Part shown: positions 12,599 through 28,000 of the stretch, in pieces | Position numbering within the stretch: the stretch's first letter is position 1 | Layout: each line of letters opens with the position of its first letter | Source: Ignelater luminosus | Lineage: Eukaryota > Arthropoda > Insecta > Coleoptera > Elateridae | Reading direction: 5' to 3' | Assembly (NCBI GenBank): GCA_011009095.1 | Contig: VTPC01090585.1 | Location: 1-64,000 of the forward strand | DNA length: 64,000 nucleotides | The notes under the pieces: generated by a model | Told to the model about the DNA's origin: nothing | Databases searched by the model: none | The model's input: only the letters and a program-made list of their open reading frames with translations | Program-made: the position numbers and the translations under genes

Positions 12599-13085
12599 AG
12601 AGTTTTAGCAACTTTCCCAAACAAATACCGTAACGCCAAAAGAATAGCTTGTACGCGTGCGCGTGACGCTATTTAGATACCGTGTCACGCTATTCGACTA
12701 TGTTTATCGTTTGCTTTACCGTTTGGTGAATCTAGGGATATTTGTAAAACTTATATTGGTTTCTATGAAAAAACTACGGTTGGTAGTGGTAATGCACATG
12801 CTCTATGTTTGTTCTGTGTGTTTGTCAGTAGTTTGACAGAATTGACGTTGTCTATTTAACAAACTTTGTTTATGTCTGAAGTTTAACAGAATGGCTAGTT
12901 CATGTTCTCTAAGTAAAATTAAGACTACCGAGCGTAGTAGGTTCAATATATTAGATGATTTGTAAAATGTCAAATGCGAGTGGATGGTATAAAATATGGT
13001 ATGGCTAAACGTTTAAAACCTTACCTCCCGCTATTTTGTAACTTTAACGTTTACGTAACTTTTAACGTGAAGTTGCTAAAACTCT
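12599..13085. repeat. Inverted-repeat-bounded segment, candidate MITE
   Basis: AGAGTTTTAGCAACTT at 12599-12614 is perfectly inverted at 13070-13085. The 487-bp interval has no convincing gene. The interior contains a short frame beginning MASSCSLSKIKTTERSR that stops quickly. No clear target-site duplication is visible, so mobility is inferred only from the inverted ends. Confidence 0.5.
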
Positions 13086-16044
13086 TTTTGTGTGAGATGA
13101 GAGGGTACGGGTAGTCAATTTTCACTATGGATAGAGGGGCAACCTGATTTGAGACTGCGCGTGTTCGTGTTACCTGGTAGCTACCGGATAACTCGCAAAA
13201 ATTTGCTTAATTTATGGTGCATGATTTTGACAGCTGCCCATTGTTGTTTTCAAAGGCTTTTCTCTAGTGTGTGTGCTTTTCTCAATGGATAAGTTAATTT
13301 TCTCTAAACTATTGGTTTTTCTAATACCAGCACATCAAATGATTTAAGTAGTACTTATTTTTGTATCTTTTAACACAATTTAATAATTTACACTAACCAA
13401 CTATGTTAAGTATCATCTGGTTAATATAGTATGCTCATCTTTGCTACTCAATTGTGGTTCTACAAAGAACTAATTCTTAGCAGCCTTTAAAACTATATTG
13501 GCAAATAGACAAAACTTGTCTTGATGTGCTCTGATTGGACTTACCATTAGATTCCATCACTGCATGGGTGGCATGGTTAGTTACCAATCATCCTCTTTTT
13601 TTAACCCTCGATATGGTACTGAAGTAAAAAAAGGAGATAGAAATGACGGTTTTTTTGCAGGTTAAGTTAGAAAAGTTTATATTCAAAACATACATTGAAG
13701 GTCTAGATACGTATGGATTATTTCTATTAGCACATGCAGCCATTGAGCTTACCGTTTTGTTTCACATGTAGTGTGATTTGCAGCAGTCAGATTAATAGTC
13801 ACAATATCTCACTGATATCAATATGTATGATTTCTATAAGCACTATAACAGTAGTTGGAGTTGCTCCAGTTACCAAGTGGGACCCCCTATGCATTTTGTT
13901 TCCTAATTTTAACACGTACAAGATTTATGTAACCTGCCTAATTTGCTTCAAATGTATTTTGTTACAGTGTGTAAAGTCAGTAAATTTTACATGAAGATGC
14001 TTTGAGTGAAGCCTTTAAATAGATCACTACTCAAGATAAAAGGGTCTCAACAAAATTAATAACAACTGATGTAGGAAATTTTTTAATTAACACTAAGCTT
14101 GATGAGTAGTAGAATATATGCACAAACTTTTCACTCGTATAGCTGACACTTATGTGAGTTATTCAATTCATAATGTGTATATACAGGTTACAAAAAGATT
14201 TTGATTTCCTATGGCAACCATCCAAGTGCTGAAGTAGATTTATACAACTATCAAGTCCGGCAGCTAAAGATTTAAGTCAAGTACATAATTTACGTTTATA
14301 CCTATTTGTATTTTTGCACTTGTGGTTTAGTGTACAAGATCAAGATTTGCAAAATATTATACATTCACAAGGTTATGAGGACAAGAAGATACCCATTGTC
14401 AATAAACTTTCCGAGATACAAACATGACTGTTTATCAGTAATAAATTGTTTAAGATAATAATTATTTCAAATAAAGATGTAATTTTAGTTAATAATTTAA
14501 TTTTCTATTTTTCGGTTTGTATGTTTGTGAACAAGGAATGATTAAAAAACATGTAAGGATTATAATTGCTACATTTATTTAACAATTTTATGCAATATAA
14601 TTACTATTAAGAATACAGGATGAACATGCGTAACACACATAGGCTAAATTCTAATTCTCTATAACATGATGTTATTATTTTGACGTATGTAATTAGAACC
14701 TAAATGGAAGTAATGAAAGTTGTTACAAATACTGATTATAATTTTCAACAGAGGGTTTCATTAAACTATAGGATAACTCGAACTTTTTACATTAAAAATA
14801 TCAGTAAAAATATATTATGCACACAAATTTTTATTTGCATCTTTCAATGAAAAGCTATAAAGCGTAATTTTAGATAAACAGTAACAAATTAAACATAGCG
14901 TACCAATAATTAGTAACCGTTATAACTCTTTTTACAAACAAATAAGTAACTTTTTATGATATTATATATATATGTATATATAATTATACTTTTACAATAT
15001 TTTTACAAAGATATGAGAGGTGTAGACCACTCGAATATTACTGTTAAGTACATGGGACATCTGATTTAGGGTTACCAACTTTTGCAGTCTTACAAACAAT
15101 TGCTGTTACATCTACATATTTAAATATAAAAAATGTAAATTTACTCGTTTTATTATCTTTCCCAGTTAGTAACCCTAGAGTGCTGTCATTTCTAGCTTTT
15201 AATTGAAAGCCAACATTAACACGAGCTTATAATGTGATCAACTCAAGCATGTATACCCTGTACTTTTGGAAATAAAATTTAAAACAAATTTATTGACTAG
15301 AAAACAATGCAAATAAATAATGTTCTTATAACTAAATAAGAAAAACAGTTCTTGGAATGTTAACAATTATTAAAAAATTTTGTACCAAAACTAATATTTT
15401 ATTAAATAATTCTATAAACTACAATCAACAAAAGTAACACAGAACGAGCAGATATAACCAATAAAAGTGCTGCACTGGAGTTATTGTAGGCAAAAGTAGG
15501 CCTTAGTATAGATTACAAATACTGCAAAATTCAAAAGACATTTTTATCCCAAGATTTATCCCTTTTTACATTTACTTATCTGCAGTCAATAAAGAAACAA
15601 AAAGTTTATTTTATAAACTTCAGCAAACACATTTATTTGCTTGTTTCAAAAATTATTAGATAGAAACGTATTACTAATGGATTTATAAAGAAACTGCCAT
15701 ACAGATATTAAAAGTCAGTCCATCCAGCAAATAAAGATAATCTGTTTTCTGAATTACTATTAGTCAATGAACAAAATGCTACAAGATTATTCAGTTACAC
15801 TCAAGCTGATCATCACATTATAAAAAAATAATATGGTCAACTTCACCAGATTATCAATTAGTGAACTAATCTTATACACTAGGTACCGCTTTTTTCACGA
15901 TAATAGATAAGACTTATCAAATGATTCAGAGTCATTGGAAAACGTTACAATTCTTTCTTTTATAAATCCATTACGTAGTATCATTAACTGCAAATAAAGA
16001 AATTTAAAAAATATTAGTACAATATTTCTTTATCCATATTATTC
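13086..16044. other. Sequence downstream of SYAP1; probable 3' UTR plus intergenic
   Basis: The minus-strand SYAP1 gene stops at 16045, so its 3' UTR should extend leftwards into this stretch. The 86-codon frame at 13734-13994 is unlike any family I know. The rest is AT-rich with many short stops in all frames. No delimited repeat found. Confidence 0.4.
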
Positions 16045-19000
16045 TTATTTTAAATCGGTGTCTTCTTCGAGCATTTCTTCTATTTCTTTCTCCCAATTAC
16101 TATCATTTTTCGAGCTAAGGGATTTGTTTTCGCTGACCACTTCATAATCTTGTAATTCGGCTTCTAATTCTTTTTCCCATTCTTCTTCTATAGGACAACA
16201 AAAAGTGAAGGAATAGGAAAGGCATTAAAATATGAACAAACAAAAATCAAACAAAAAAGTAAGTATATACACCAACAAAGATCAAGTTATAAATGCATAG
16301 AAAAGAAATGTGAGAAGAGAAATCAATAAGAATTTGAGCAATCGTGACTTGGAAACCAGATGCTCAGTAAGTTAGTTTCCTGTTTGTATTTCTTCTAAAA
16401 AAATAACTGATACAAGTGTCAGAAATCTGAGCACCTGGTAGGTCTACACCAAATTTAGCAAATTTGTACATAATACTTTATGATAGAGAAGTTTATGTAA
16501 CATAGGTATTGTCAATTTATTAAAATGCCCATTAAAAACTTCCATATTCAAATGCAAAATTTTCGAAAACATCACATCTATATTTATACAATGTCAACAT
16601 TACAAAGACACGAAGAAGAGATCAATAAGAGTGAAAATTACACATTTGAATACAGGTGCTTGACTTTCTATTCAATTTATTGATCACTCGCTCAAGAGTT
16701 ACACTTGCTTTTACATTTGATTAAATTTTGAAGTCTGTTTACCTCATAGTATAACTTAGGAAAATAAAGATTTATAATATAAATTTACATTTTAATTTTT
16801 ACACGTGGAAGAATTTAAAATAATTAAAATATAAAGATTTGTGTCGAAGGAATAAAGAGTGATTTGTGCAGGTGATTTGTGTGCATAGATTAATTTTTAA
16901 ATAGTTTTTAAACGAGACCTAGAGGTCGATAGTGTATATTATACCTATGTTTTTTCTGGTCTTCTAGTTTAATATTAAAAAATAAAGTGATCAAAAACAA
17001 AATAAAAAGTAAGCTAGGTTTTGGGACCTTGTCCACTTATATTCCACATGGAAACATGGCAGTGGAACCACAAGTACAGTAATTAAACTGTTAGTACCGT
17101 AGAACAATCACAAAATATTATAATACTGATCTATTGATATACTTTTTTTTTTCTAACATTATATTACATATAATTTCACAGGCAAAATTTTTAACCATTG
17201 TTATATTAAAGAATGCAAGGGTAAGAGTAATACATAAACAAAAGCTAACAGAACACATTAAGGAAGTTGGGATATGGAAAACTTATTGGAAGCTAGAGCT
17301 GACCGCCGTCTTCTTAAGCTGCGAGATCAAACAGGAAACTAACCATAAGCTACTATTTTTAATGAAAACTCATTTACCCTCTCATAAATATTCAAGTAAG
17401 AAATATGACTGTAATAAACACATAATTCTTTATGCAGTTTCATTATTGCTATGAAAGGGTAAAATTTTGTAAAACTACTGAACACCTACTTATACATTAA
17501 ATGACATTGCGTGCTCAAGTGTGCGAAGAAATTAAATAAGCAAAAACAAAAAACGAGTTGAAAAAGTACTGCTTACCACAATGTTTTGGCCCAAGAGAAA
17601 GTTTTTTCATACCCTCTTGGACTTCCACTAAATCCTGGGAACTTGCTTGCAACGAGTCTGATACAAATTCATCTGGAGTATTTTTTACCTCTTTATCTAA
17701 TATAGTAATAAAAAACACAAATTTGCTAAATAAAAATGCAACTGTGTAAGAATTTAAAAGTGCAAGAAAATAATAAAAGAAATACATAAACTAATTAATA
17801 CTATCTAAACAGCCATAAAATTAAAGTTTAATTTTTATTTGATTCGCATACCTATTGGTTGATCAGAGGTTATCGTTTCAGTAGCGGACTGGCTATCGCC
17901 TTCTCGAGACATGAAAGACAACTCATTTGCCTGGCAAATTAGGCTAACACGGTAGAAATAATTCTTCCAAAAATTCTCTTCACTTATTCTACAAAAAAAA
18001 AATAAAGTGATTAAATAAACAAAACCTGTACAAAAAGGTATGTAGCAACAAATACCACTGACAAGGAAGGTTAAAATGTGAAATCGAGGATTTACGATGA
18101 GTTATTTTATTTTTCGGAGACATTTCCAAGCTGGAAAGTTTCCATTACACTAAACCTGGGTTTTAGAATTTAAGAAAGTGACATCATATTATACAGGGTG
18201 TTTACTTTAATTATTTCAAGTTTTACTAAAAATTCTTTGCTTTTTTTTTGCTATTTCAAATGTTACCAAGTGAGATTTCTTTATGGTTTCTACTGTGAAA
18301 AACCTTATTTGTTTTTATTACTACCAGCTTTGTCGAAAGATACCCTAAACTATACAAGAAAACTATGCAGTTTTAGCATAATGGAGCTCCACCACTTGCC
18401 TCTTGAAACTGTCTTTAGATATGAAACAGGAAGTATGTACTTAAAGTAAACCAAAATTAAAGAATTAACAAGAAAAAATACTGACAAGAGGAAACTATTA
18501 TATTTTTCCAAACAAAAGGTGTCGTATATGAAGGTATACATGCCCCCTCCAAACTGCCATCTCTGGTAATGGTACCAACCACCATAATCTGTAAAATTGT
18601 AGAATCCTACAGTAACAATGATTAAATACACTCTGTCCAACAAGACATCGCTGCTGATTATTCTTAAATAGGAAACTTCCCGGGTAGGAGGATAGGGTAG
18701 AACGGACAAGCTATTAGGTGGCTTGTGAAGTGCAAATATTAAGAATGAGTTCCGTTTACACAAAACAATTTGAGGCTGTGTTTCTATGCTGCCACCACAA
18801 GGGTTCAAAAATGTCTTTTGTTCGCGCTGCATGATTTATGCATAAGTCGGTGAACTTTGTGAAACATTGGGTTGCACGTTATAAAAATACAAAAACCGTC
18901 GACGATTTTCCACACCATGGAAAAACTAGAGCAACCACTAAAAGGCAAGACAGGACTATTGTGAATATTTTTAAACAATATCCAATAATGTCATTATATC

Positions 19001-22000
19001 AAGGGCAGGTAATTCTAGCAATAAAGAATATTAAGGTGAGCCTTATGACAATAAAAAGTCGCTTGATGAGCATGTTGAAAAACAACTCAGTTGGGCTAAG
19101 GCAAATATCAACCGAGATTGGAGCAATGTTATATTTTCTGATGAATTCTGCAAAGAAAACATGATCCGTTCGTAATCAACCAGTAATACATCAAACAGTA
19201 AAACACCCTTTAAGATTCATTCAATACACGTAGTTTCAGCACATTGCATTTGTTTACTGGTATTTTAAATGCATCTAGAATGCTAGAAATATATATAGGA
19301 AAAAAAGGTTGCTAACATCCACAAGACGATGGTTTTGCACCAACAACGATGCATTCATTCTACAAGAAGACCCGAAACTTCGCAGCACTAGGAAAGTGGA
19401 GAATGGTATTTAAACAATAGACTGGCCTTGATTGATTGGTTTGTTTCTGTATAATAATAATTTTAACCAATCAAGCGACGATCACGTGGTTTTGGCACCA
19501 CCTGAAGTTAGGTCGCCAGCCGCCACTGTGTTAATCCCATAGTGAATGTTTGGGGGATAATGAAGTATAAAGTCAGAAATTTCAAGTAACTCAGTTGGCA
19601 AATCAAGAAGATATGGAGGTCACTTCCTGTATCCTACACAGAAAAATTAGTAGAAAATGTACCACAAAGGTATCAAGCAATTGTAGACAATAATGATGAT
19701 TGACTCATTATTAAAATATAGAGTAATAGTAGGTATAATAAACAAAGTTTTTCAATATCGCAATATTTTTTATTTTTCACTTATATTGTAAGTGAAATCA
19801 ACAGACATCTTTTGTCACACAAGGTGTTCATTTCTTTAAACCTCGAAACTCAAAGGAATTGTATAGGTCAGTAGCCTCATGTAGAATTTTAATTTAACAA
19901 GATTCTCATTTCTGGGCAAAATATGTCATCAATTTAGATATTTTGATGAACTAAAATTTTTGGATTTGTTTTAGAGCGTTACTGTTTTACGTATTTTAGA
20001 GATTTTAAAGAGAGTGGAAATCTCTACATTAGGTCAGAGAAGATTTAACATTTCAGCAGTCATGGAATTAGTGACAGTCACAACCATACCTTTGTAAAGC
20101 ATTCTAATATTTAGAATACCAAACTTGGTTTCATGGATACAAACTGTTTATTGTAAAATATTAGAGATGAATGAGATGCGATATACTAGATTGAGAAAGT
20201 AGCCTGGATTCATAAATACATAGTTGCAGAAGATTCAGCTCTTAAGATTCCATAATTCTGTATGTAAGTTATAAGAAGTTTTGATCAAGGTGCATCAAAA
20301 TGATTTTCTTGACCAATACAATGAACACTGAAAGAAAAAACTTGTACTCTGGGTCCCAAATAGATGCTGACATCTGCTACGGTATGGTGCAAAAACATTG
20401 GGCATGTTTTAACATTCATAAGCATTTTTAAATTATTAGCAATTTTCTCTCCTACCTCCTTAAGTAGCGCATAAAATCTCAACTTAGATAATTGTAACAT
20501 AACCTGAAAATTACATGAAAAGGGTGGGCTTTAATCAATTTGTACCCCCTGTACTTATTTGGGTACATACGTTTCCTCCAACAAGTTCGATACAAAAAAC
20601 ATGTTCGGAATCACATTCAAAACTACCATTACAGCAATCAATTTTTAACATTCTCTTGATTTCCAACATAAATTGTTATAGAATAATGAAAATAACATTG
20701 CCTATGTTCATCTAACCCTAATTATTTTGATTATAAATGGCTACTAATAGGATGATATATCTTTCACAGCACTCCATTATTATTTATGGGCCTTGATAAA
20801 ATTTAAGATCTATAGTAAACTAATCAAAGACTGTTTTATCATTTACTGTATCAAAAAATCAATTTTCAACACAGGTGTAGTTCTTAAAGCTTACTTGTTG
20901 CAGAATTACGTAAATTTGTGCAGTAATTATCGACTGAATATATTATATGTGCACATTTATTCAGGCATACTTGTTTGGGTACAATGCGATAATAATATCG
21001 TTAATTGTTTTAGAGTAATCATGCTATTGACAATTTGAAAGGATACGAAAAAAATTTTGATATGATAATTATTCCACCTAGTTGTGACTATTGCACTGAT
21101 TGCAATGACATCGACGAGTATGTTCTAATAATGAACAATACAATTCTGAAGACAAAACTCCTTTAGCAGTGCTGTATGGTATGATCCAAAAGAGGCTAAG
21201 AAATAAAAAGCAGATCAAAGAAAAAGAACCGGTTTGGATAACGGATGATATTGATATTACTATGATGGTAAGAAATGGATCTAGATTGAGAAAATACAGT
21301 GAAAAAAGATCTAAAAGGGTCCAACTCTGTAGAACTGTTTAAGTTTTTTGACCGAGAAATGATACAACACATAGTAACCGAGACAGAAGGATAACCACAA
21401 TTTTACAGTATCTGCAAGCAAAATCAAACATGTATAGCAATCCTGTTGTTTAGCGGATACTATCAACTACCGCTTGAAAGGTTATATATTGTCTTTAGAT
21501 GACAACCTTGTTGTACCTGTTGTTGCCGATAGTATGAGTAGAAATAGGTAGTCATTGACAAAGATGACGAACTGTATAAGCTACGTCCTTTGATGGAGAT
21601 GCTAAACAGAAATTTTGTTCAGTGGGGTGTATTCCATGAGAAACTTTCCATTGATGAAGCAGTGATATAGTTATTTGTGGAAAACCAGTGCAATTTAGTT
21701 ATAAAGACTGATTGATCTGCAGCAAGAGAGATGAGTCTTAGAGCAACATGGACAATTTGTGAAAATTATACGAAGCAGTGTCCATTACCAAATCAAACCG
21801 AAATAAGGCGACAATGGCGTGGGTACATTATACGTCAGTGTGATACTACTTCCAGTTAGGTGGAAGTGCAATAGTTGTGTAACTTTGGTAACTAACTATG
21901 ATAGTATTGAGCCCATAGCTAAGGCAAAGCGTTGGTCAAAGGAGAAAAAGAAGAAAGCAAATGTACTGGAAGGTGTAGATCTTCTAGACTAAGGTGTGAA

Positions 22001-25000
22001 TAATTACAGAATCAGCATTCAAAGAAAGAAATGGAGGTGCCCACTTTGGATGGACATGATGAATGTTGCTGTTGTCAATGCATGGAAAATACATTCACTG
22101 GTCAATAACAGAAAAATGGATCTCCTAAGCTTTACTAGATCTATCACTAGGTACCATCTAAGGAACCTTGATAAAGCTACTACTCAGAGGAAACCTAGAA
22201 GATAAAAACTACGAAAACAGCTAAGATGTTGCAAATGTTATCCTTGTGTCAGGTGCATGTGTGTAAAGCATAATACAGCTCTGTGTTTAGAAAGATACTG
22301 TTTTACTGAATTTCACTCGTAAGATGCTGTTTGCAACCTCTGAGTACATGGTGCCCATATAAACACACCTAGATTTTTCAAATAATAGAAACAACACATA
22401 ATTAATATCGGAATCATAAAAATAAAGTACTAAATATGAGATTATATTTTCTCTGCATTAAGGCATTTTTTAATTCTAAATAAGCTCAAGTAATTTGACC
22501 TATTTGAGCACACAAAAGTCTGATGCTTGAGTGTATTTTACTTGAGCACTAAGTGCCCATTGAAAGAAAATGTGTTAATAAAAGTTTCATCTTTTCAATC
22601 ATAATATTCATAGTTAATTGTATACTTTGACTCGAGAGAATCTGCTGCATGAATGCTTCTTTTCATTTCTTAGACTCTCGTATTTAAAATATTTGAATGG
22701 ACTAGACATTACTTGTTTTTGTTAGAGTATATAAAAGTATTAATGTTAATAGAAATTTAAGTCTTTGAAACAGCCTAAAATATAGGCATGTCAAACAGGT
22801 CAAATATAGCTGCCGAAAGTAAAGATTATGAATCGAAACGAGTCTTTGCAAAACCTCATAGTTCTGTAATATTATTTTGGCTTTAATATAAAATTATAAA
22901 TAAAATAATACCTACATTTTAGGCACAAGATCAAAGCGCATTTTTTCCAAATTAGGATCCTGCTCCATAATAGCCATGGCAACAGGATAGGAGACATCGT
23001 AATCAAACTGAAAATCAACACCAGCTGGAGGGCTGCGTACGAAGTTTCTTTTATCAGTTGATAAACTGAGACACTCCTCTTTGAGAGCCTCTTCGTTTGC
23101 GCAACCAGCCCAGGGGGGAAGAGCACTTGCTGTGGTTCCTTGTTGAGATTTTAAGAAAGCTTCTTGTTCTTTATTGAATTCACCCAAAATACTCTGACAA
23201 TAAAAAGCAAACTATAAATTTACACAATAATTTTATTAAATCATAACTTACATTTTCTTCGACAGTTTTTTTTATTTTAGCACCAGCTTCAGTAACAGTT
23301 TTACCTGCCTTATTAACAGCAGAATACAAAAAGCTTCCAAATGATTTGGCTCCAGCTAAAGCTTTGCTTTGAACTATAAAAATTGTATTAATTATACAAA
23401 ATTTTCATTTGATTTGTATATTTAACATACCATTTCCAAATTGACTATCTTTTTCTTCGGTTGGTGTTTCAGGAATTGACTGAGGTGCAGAATCAGCTCC
23501 TCCGGTGGCACTTCAAAAAGAAAAGAAATTAGGGAATTTATACTAGAAACTAAAAAGCATGTAAATAAAAATTAGTCTGTTTATTATAAATACCTCGAAT
23601 TGTCATCGTCATCTCTTGGTTTTTTTTCAGACACAACTACACCAGTAGTTTCTGTTTCTTCTGTTAAAGGCTGTTGTTCCTGTTGTTCTCCTTGTTCAGT
23701 CTCACCTTCACCTTTTCGAAATTTAGGTATATTGGAACCTATCCAGCCTCCAATTCCCCCAATTTGGCTTTTCACATTTGTAAACATAACTAGCTTACTA
23801 TGTTTGGTTGGACTGAAACAAAAATGTAATATTAGTAATTATTTGTTATTTTTATAGTTTAACTCCCAAACAAGTAATATCTTAAAATTAAACTTATTTA
23901 TAGCATCCTGTTACTTGATTTTATTGAAGCAGCCACTTGTATGCCTCAGTAGCAATTATTTATTTTTTTCAAGATTTTAAATTTTCATTTATTTTATAGC
24001 AAGCACGATTAATCCTGAGCTTCCAAGAAAAACATTATAGGTTAGTTTGTGAGGAGTAATAATGCAAAGAAAAACAGTCTTTATCTTTGCATGATATCAT
24101 TTTCATAGTACCTCTTTGCTACTCTAATATTGTAGCAAACTGGTCAATGTACATATATATTCTTATGGATCTAGTATGTTCACTTTTTGTTCATCAAATA
24201 AGATATTGACTGGTTTCGTAATTTTTGACTGCTTTGTTCTAGACATCAATGCATTTGTCTTCTCTTTGTTAATTATTAATTTGTTTCCATTAAACCAAAC
24301 TGTTAACTAGACTAAATAGGTCTTTGGTTTTAATAATAATAATAATAATAAACTGTAGACTTGGTAACATCGCCGATAACAAAATTAGGTATCTCATATT
24401 TAGTAATACCTTCATACCAAATTTGGTACCAATCATACGATTACTTATTTAAATAATAAATTTATGCATGACCTTAGAAGCACACTGTATATAAATTAAG
24501 AATAAATTGTCTTATAATTATTAATTTATTATTCACAGTCTTTGTCTAATCATAAAATCAAAAAACCTTTTGGAAACTGAAAATTCTAAGCACATTAGAA
24601 CCTTACATGGGTCAATATTCTTAAAAGCCCAATAAGTCCAGTGTCAAGCCGAGAAGTCTGACGAGCTTTAATGGAAGACCCAAACCCGCCTATGCAGGCT
24701 TCTCGCAGTCATATCATGGCCATTCTTGGAATAAATTCCTTAGAATTCTGATCTTGACTTACCTTTCAGACTTTTTCCATTTTTTTTATAAAATCTCAAA
24801 ATTTCACAAAATTTGAGCGGCCATAACTCAACCGTTTTCTGTTCAAATGAATTTTCTTTCAGTAATCAGCCTACTTATATTATCTACATCTACTGCTATA
24901 TAAGGGAAAATGTATCAAAATGACGGAAGAGAGTGATCATCATTCATCAACTACAACCATCATTGCGAGAGATGTCCAAATCTAGAGATTTATAACATTT

Positions 25001-28000
25001 ACGATTGTGTTTGATGATATGCCTTACTGTTGTGGCAATAATCATCATCAAACTAGTCTTTTACATTTCTAATGTGTTTTTCTTCCATCATCATCATCAT
25101 CAGCCATTTTCTATCTATCAGATAGACCTCTCTCATGTAATTCCAGTTATTTCTATTCTGGACCACTTAGTACCAATTTAGGCCCGCAACTGTCTTAAGT
25201 TCGTCATATCATCTCTGTTGGTGTCGACCCACACTCCTCCTTTCGCCCCAAGGTCTCCAACGGGTGATGCGTCCACTTCAGTTTTCAGCGTGCTGGCAAC
25301 ATGACCTGCCCACGGCCATTTTAAGGCGCTGATTCGTTGTATGATGTCCTGTACTTACGTTTTCTGTATTATTCATTTGTTAGATTTATGGTCTCTTGGG
25401 GATATACTTAATAGTTTTCTTTCGACGACTCTCGGGAGTATCGATTTCTAGGTCTTGACTCTGACCAATATATACGAGTTTACATTTTCGATTGTTTGTC
25501 CATTAATTGTAATAGTTTTCTCTTCTTTTGGAGTGTTCATCATAAATTTAGTTTTGCTGTTATTCATCTGCAGGCCCACCTTCTCAGCTTCTATATGTAA
25601 TTCCTCCAACATTTGTATCAGTTCTTCTTTATCTTTTCCGAGTATTACAATATCATCAGCAAACCTTAAGTTGATCCGGTTTTCTCCTTGGATATACTAT
25701 ATTACTTTGTTTTTCCAATTAAGTTGCTTGAAGACATCTAGGTCCAAAGTGAATAGTTTCAGTGACATAACATCTCCCTGTCTGACTCCTCTATTAATTT
25801 TTATTTTGTCTGTAGTTTTCTGCACTCTGACTGTCATTGTTGTCTTGTTATATACCGTTTCGATAAGATCGATATATCTTTGATCCAGCCTGGCATTTCT
25901 CATTGATCGTATTATTGCCTATAGTTTAACCATATCCTAAAATCTAAGAACGCCACCCATACCGATATGTTATATTTCGTTGTTTTTTCTATCAGCTATC
26001 TTACAGTATGGAGATGTTCAACAGTGCTAAAGTGGCTTCTAAATTCTGCCTCTTCCTTAGGTTGATATAGCTCAAGTTTGTGTTCCAATCTGTTGGTTAT
26101 AATTCTAATTAATAATTTGTATACTTGAGAGAGCAAGTTTATTGGACGATAATTTTCAAGATCTGCGGGATAACCTTTTTTTATATATTTGCACTACCAT
26201 TGCGTTTGCCCATTCGTCTGGAACATTTCCTTGTGTCACGCATATATTAAATAAATTTTGAATAGTTTCATGCCCCTGTTTTTCTCTACTGCTGTTTCTA
26301 TTTGCCCTTTTTGATGTTTCAATATATCCTATTTTGACATTTTTCTGGTAGTTTTATTAATTTCCGCAAACTCTATTACTTCTTTTATTAATTGTCTCTC
26401 TGGACACCTTTATTTTCGGATGTTTAGCTGCATGCTCTGCTTCTTTTATAACTCTTGTTATTACGCCAATAATTTCGTTTATATCTTTATTTGGCTTCAT
26501 CTCGTATTGTTTTTGTCTTCTTTAAGTTTAGTTAGGGTTATTTTACATGCTTTTAGTGTAACTCTCTTAGCTCTTTCTAACTTCAATGTATGAACACTTT
26601 ACAATCTATCTCGTTTTTAGTGTGATAGTCTGGACTTCTCCAGATCCATTTCCTCTTTGTGCTCTTTTTGAAGAAGGTGTTCATTAGGTAGTTTTTCCTT
26701 TCCTAGAAAGTTAGCTAACATGATTCCTCTCTCTCGTTCATGTTTCCGAGTCCAAACTATCCTATACGATCTTCTGTAGGGTCTATTTTACTTCCAATTT
26801 TTGCGTTAAAGTCGCCTCAAATAATCGTGTATGTTCTTCTATTTTCTGCCAGAGCTTTTGAGATTTCTTCATACATTATATGCACTTCGTCATCATCATG
26901 TGAGCTGGTGGGAGCGTATACTTGAATGGATTTTGGGGTTATTATTTTATTTATTTTAATGGTGATATATATTACGCGATCTGATAAGGGGTTTTACTGC
27001 CTTTAGCTGAGGAGTCATTATCTTATGAACTATAATGCCAACGCCTTCTACGCTGTTGCTTTCTTGTCATCTATAGAATAGAACGTATCCCGAATTTAAT
27101 CGAATGCACTCTTCTTCTGTCCTTGTTTCGGCAATTTCTATTATATCCCACTTAATTTTTTCCATTTCATATTCTAGTTCCGTAAATCGTGATTCGCTTT
27201 CAATAGATCTTGCGTTGTATGTCACTAACGAAATACGGCAGCCTGCTTCAACTCAGGGATTCTTAGCACCCCTGTTGAGCTGTCTTGGATGGGGTTGCTC
27301 AAACTGCTGGGAACTGGGGGCCTTATCTGCTGCTGTATTTGCACGAGAGGTTTTGGCCATAANNNNNNNNNNAACACCACGCGGGTGAGTGGTTCAAGGA
27401 TTTCTCCAATACAAATTTTTAATTTCCTCGTCAGTAATTGTAGCTTTTCATGTATTGTATACTTCCATCTTGATTCCAGTGAGCTTTCTAAGTAACTATC
27501 AAATGAAACCTGAGCAGATGGATATGAAAGATAATACCAATAAGTGTCATTTCATGTTTATGCTGCTATCAACATTTATATCTAGTTTATTTAAAAATAG
27601 TGAGACAATTAGAGAATTATTAGATATTGATAGCCACCAGCTGGTGGTTCATGCAAAAGGGCAAGTCTTCTTCATATAAAAAGTTAGCGAATTTGGGAAG
27701 CGACATGCCAGTAGACTTACCTTTGGGTACTGGTAAAATGTTCCTATCCATAGATTCTAAGAAGAGGAGTAAATGAGTCGCTTATTGTATTTTGCTTCTT
27801 TTTTTATGCAGTTTCTTAGTCATGACCTAGACCACCAATAACAGTGTAGCTTAATTATATTGTACTGGTTTTTGTATAATTCTTATTAGATATATATCTT
27901 GCCTTTAAACAAGTTCCTTGTTTTCTTTGGTCTATAAAACCTCCAGAAATCTGCCATTGTATCTATCTTGTTTGCAATATATGTGGGTAATAGAATCTGG

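Noticed and set aside
17134..17454. 106-codon plus-strand open frame in the last SYAP1 intron
   Set aside because: Low-complexity start, no domain, no splice support; the one protein-like segment ([13 protein letters not shown]) is in a different frame.
18350..18832. 160-codon minus-strand open frame
   Set aside because: No recognisable domain, overlaps repeat-like DNA next to the Tc1 remnant, amino-acid make-up typical of chance frames.
25455..25883. 142-codon plus-strand open frame
   Set aside because: Antisense shadow of the reverse transcriptase region of the minus-strand non-LTR element.
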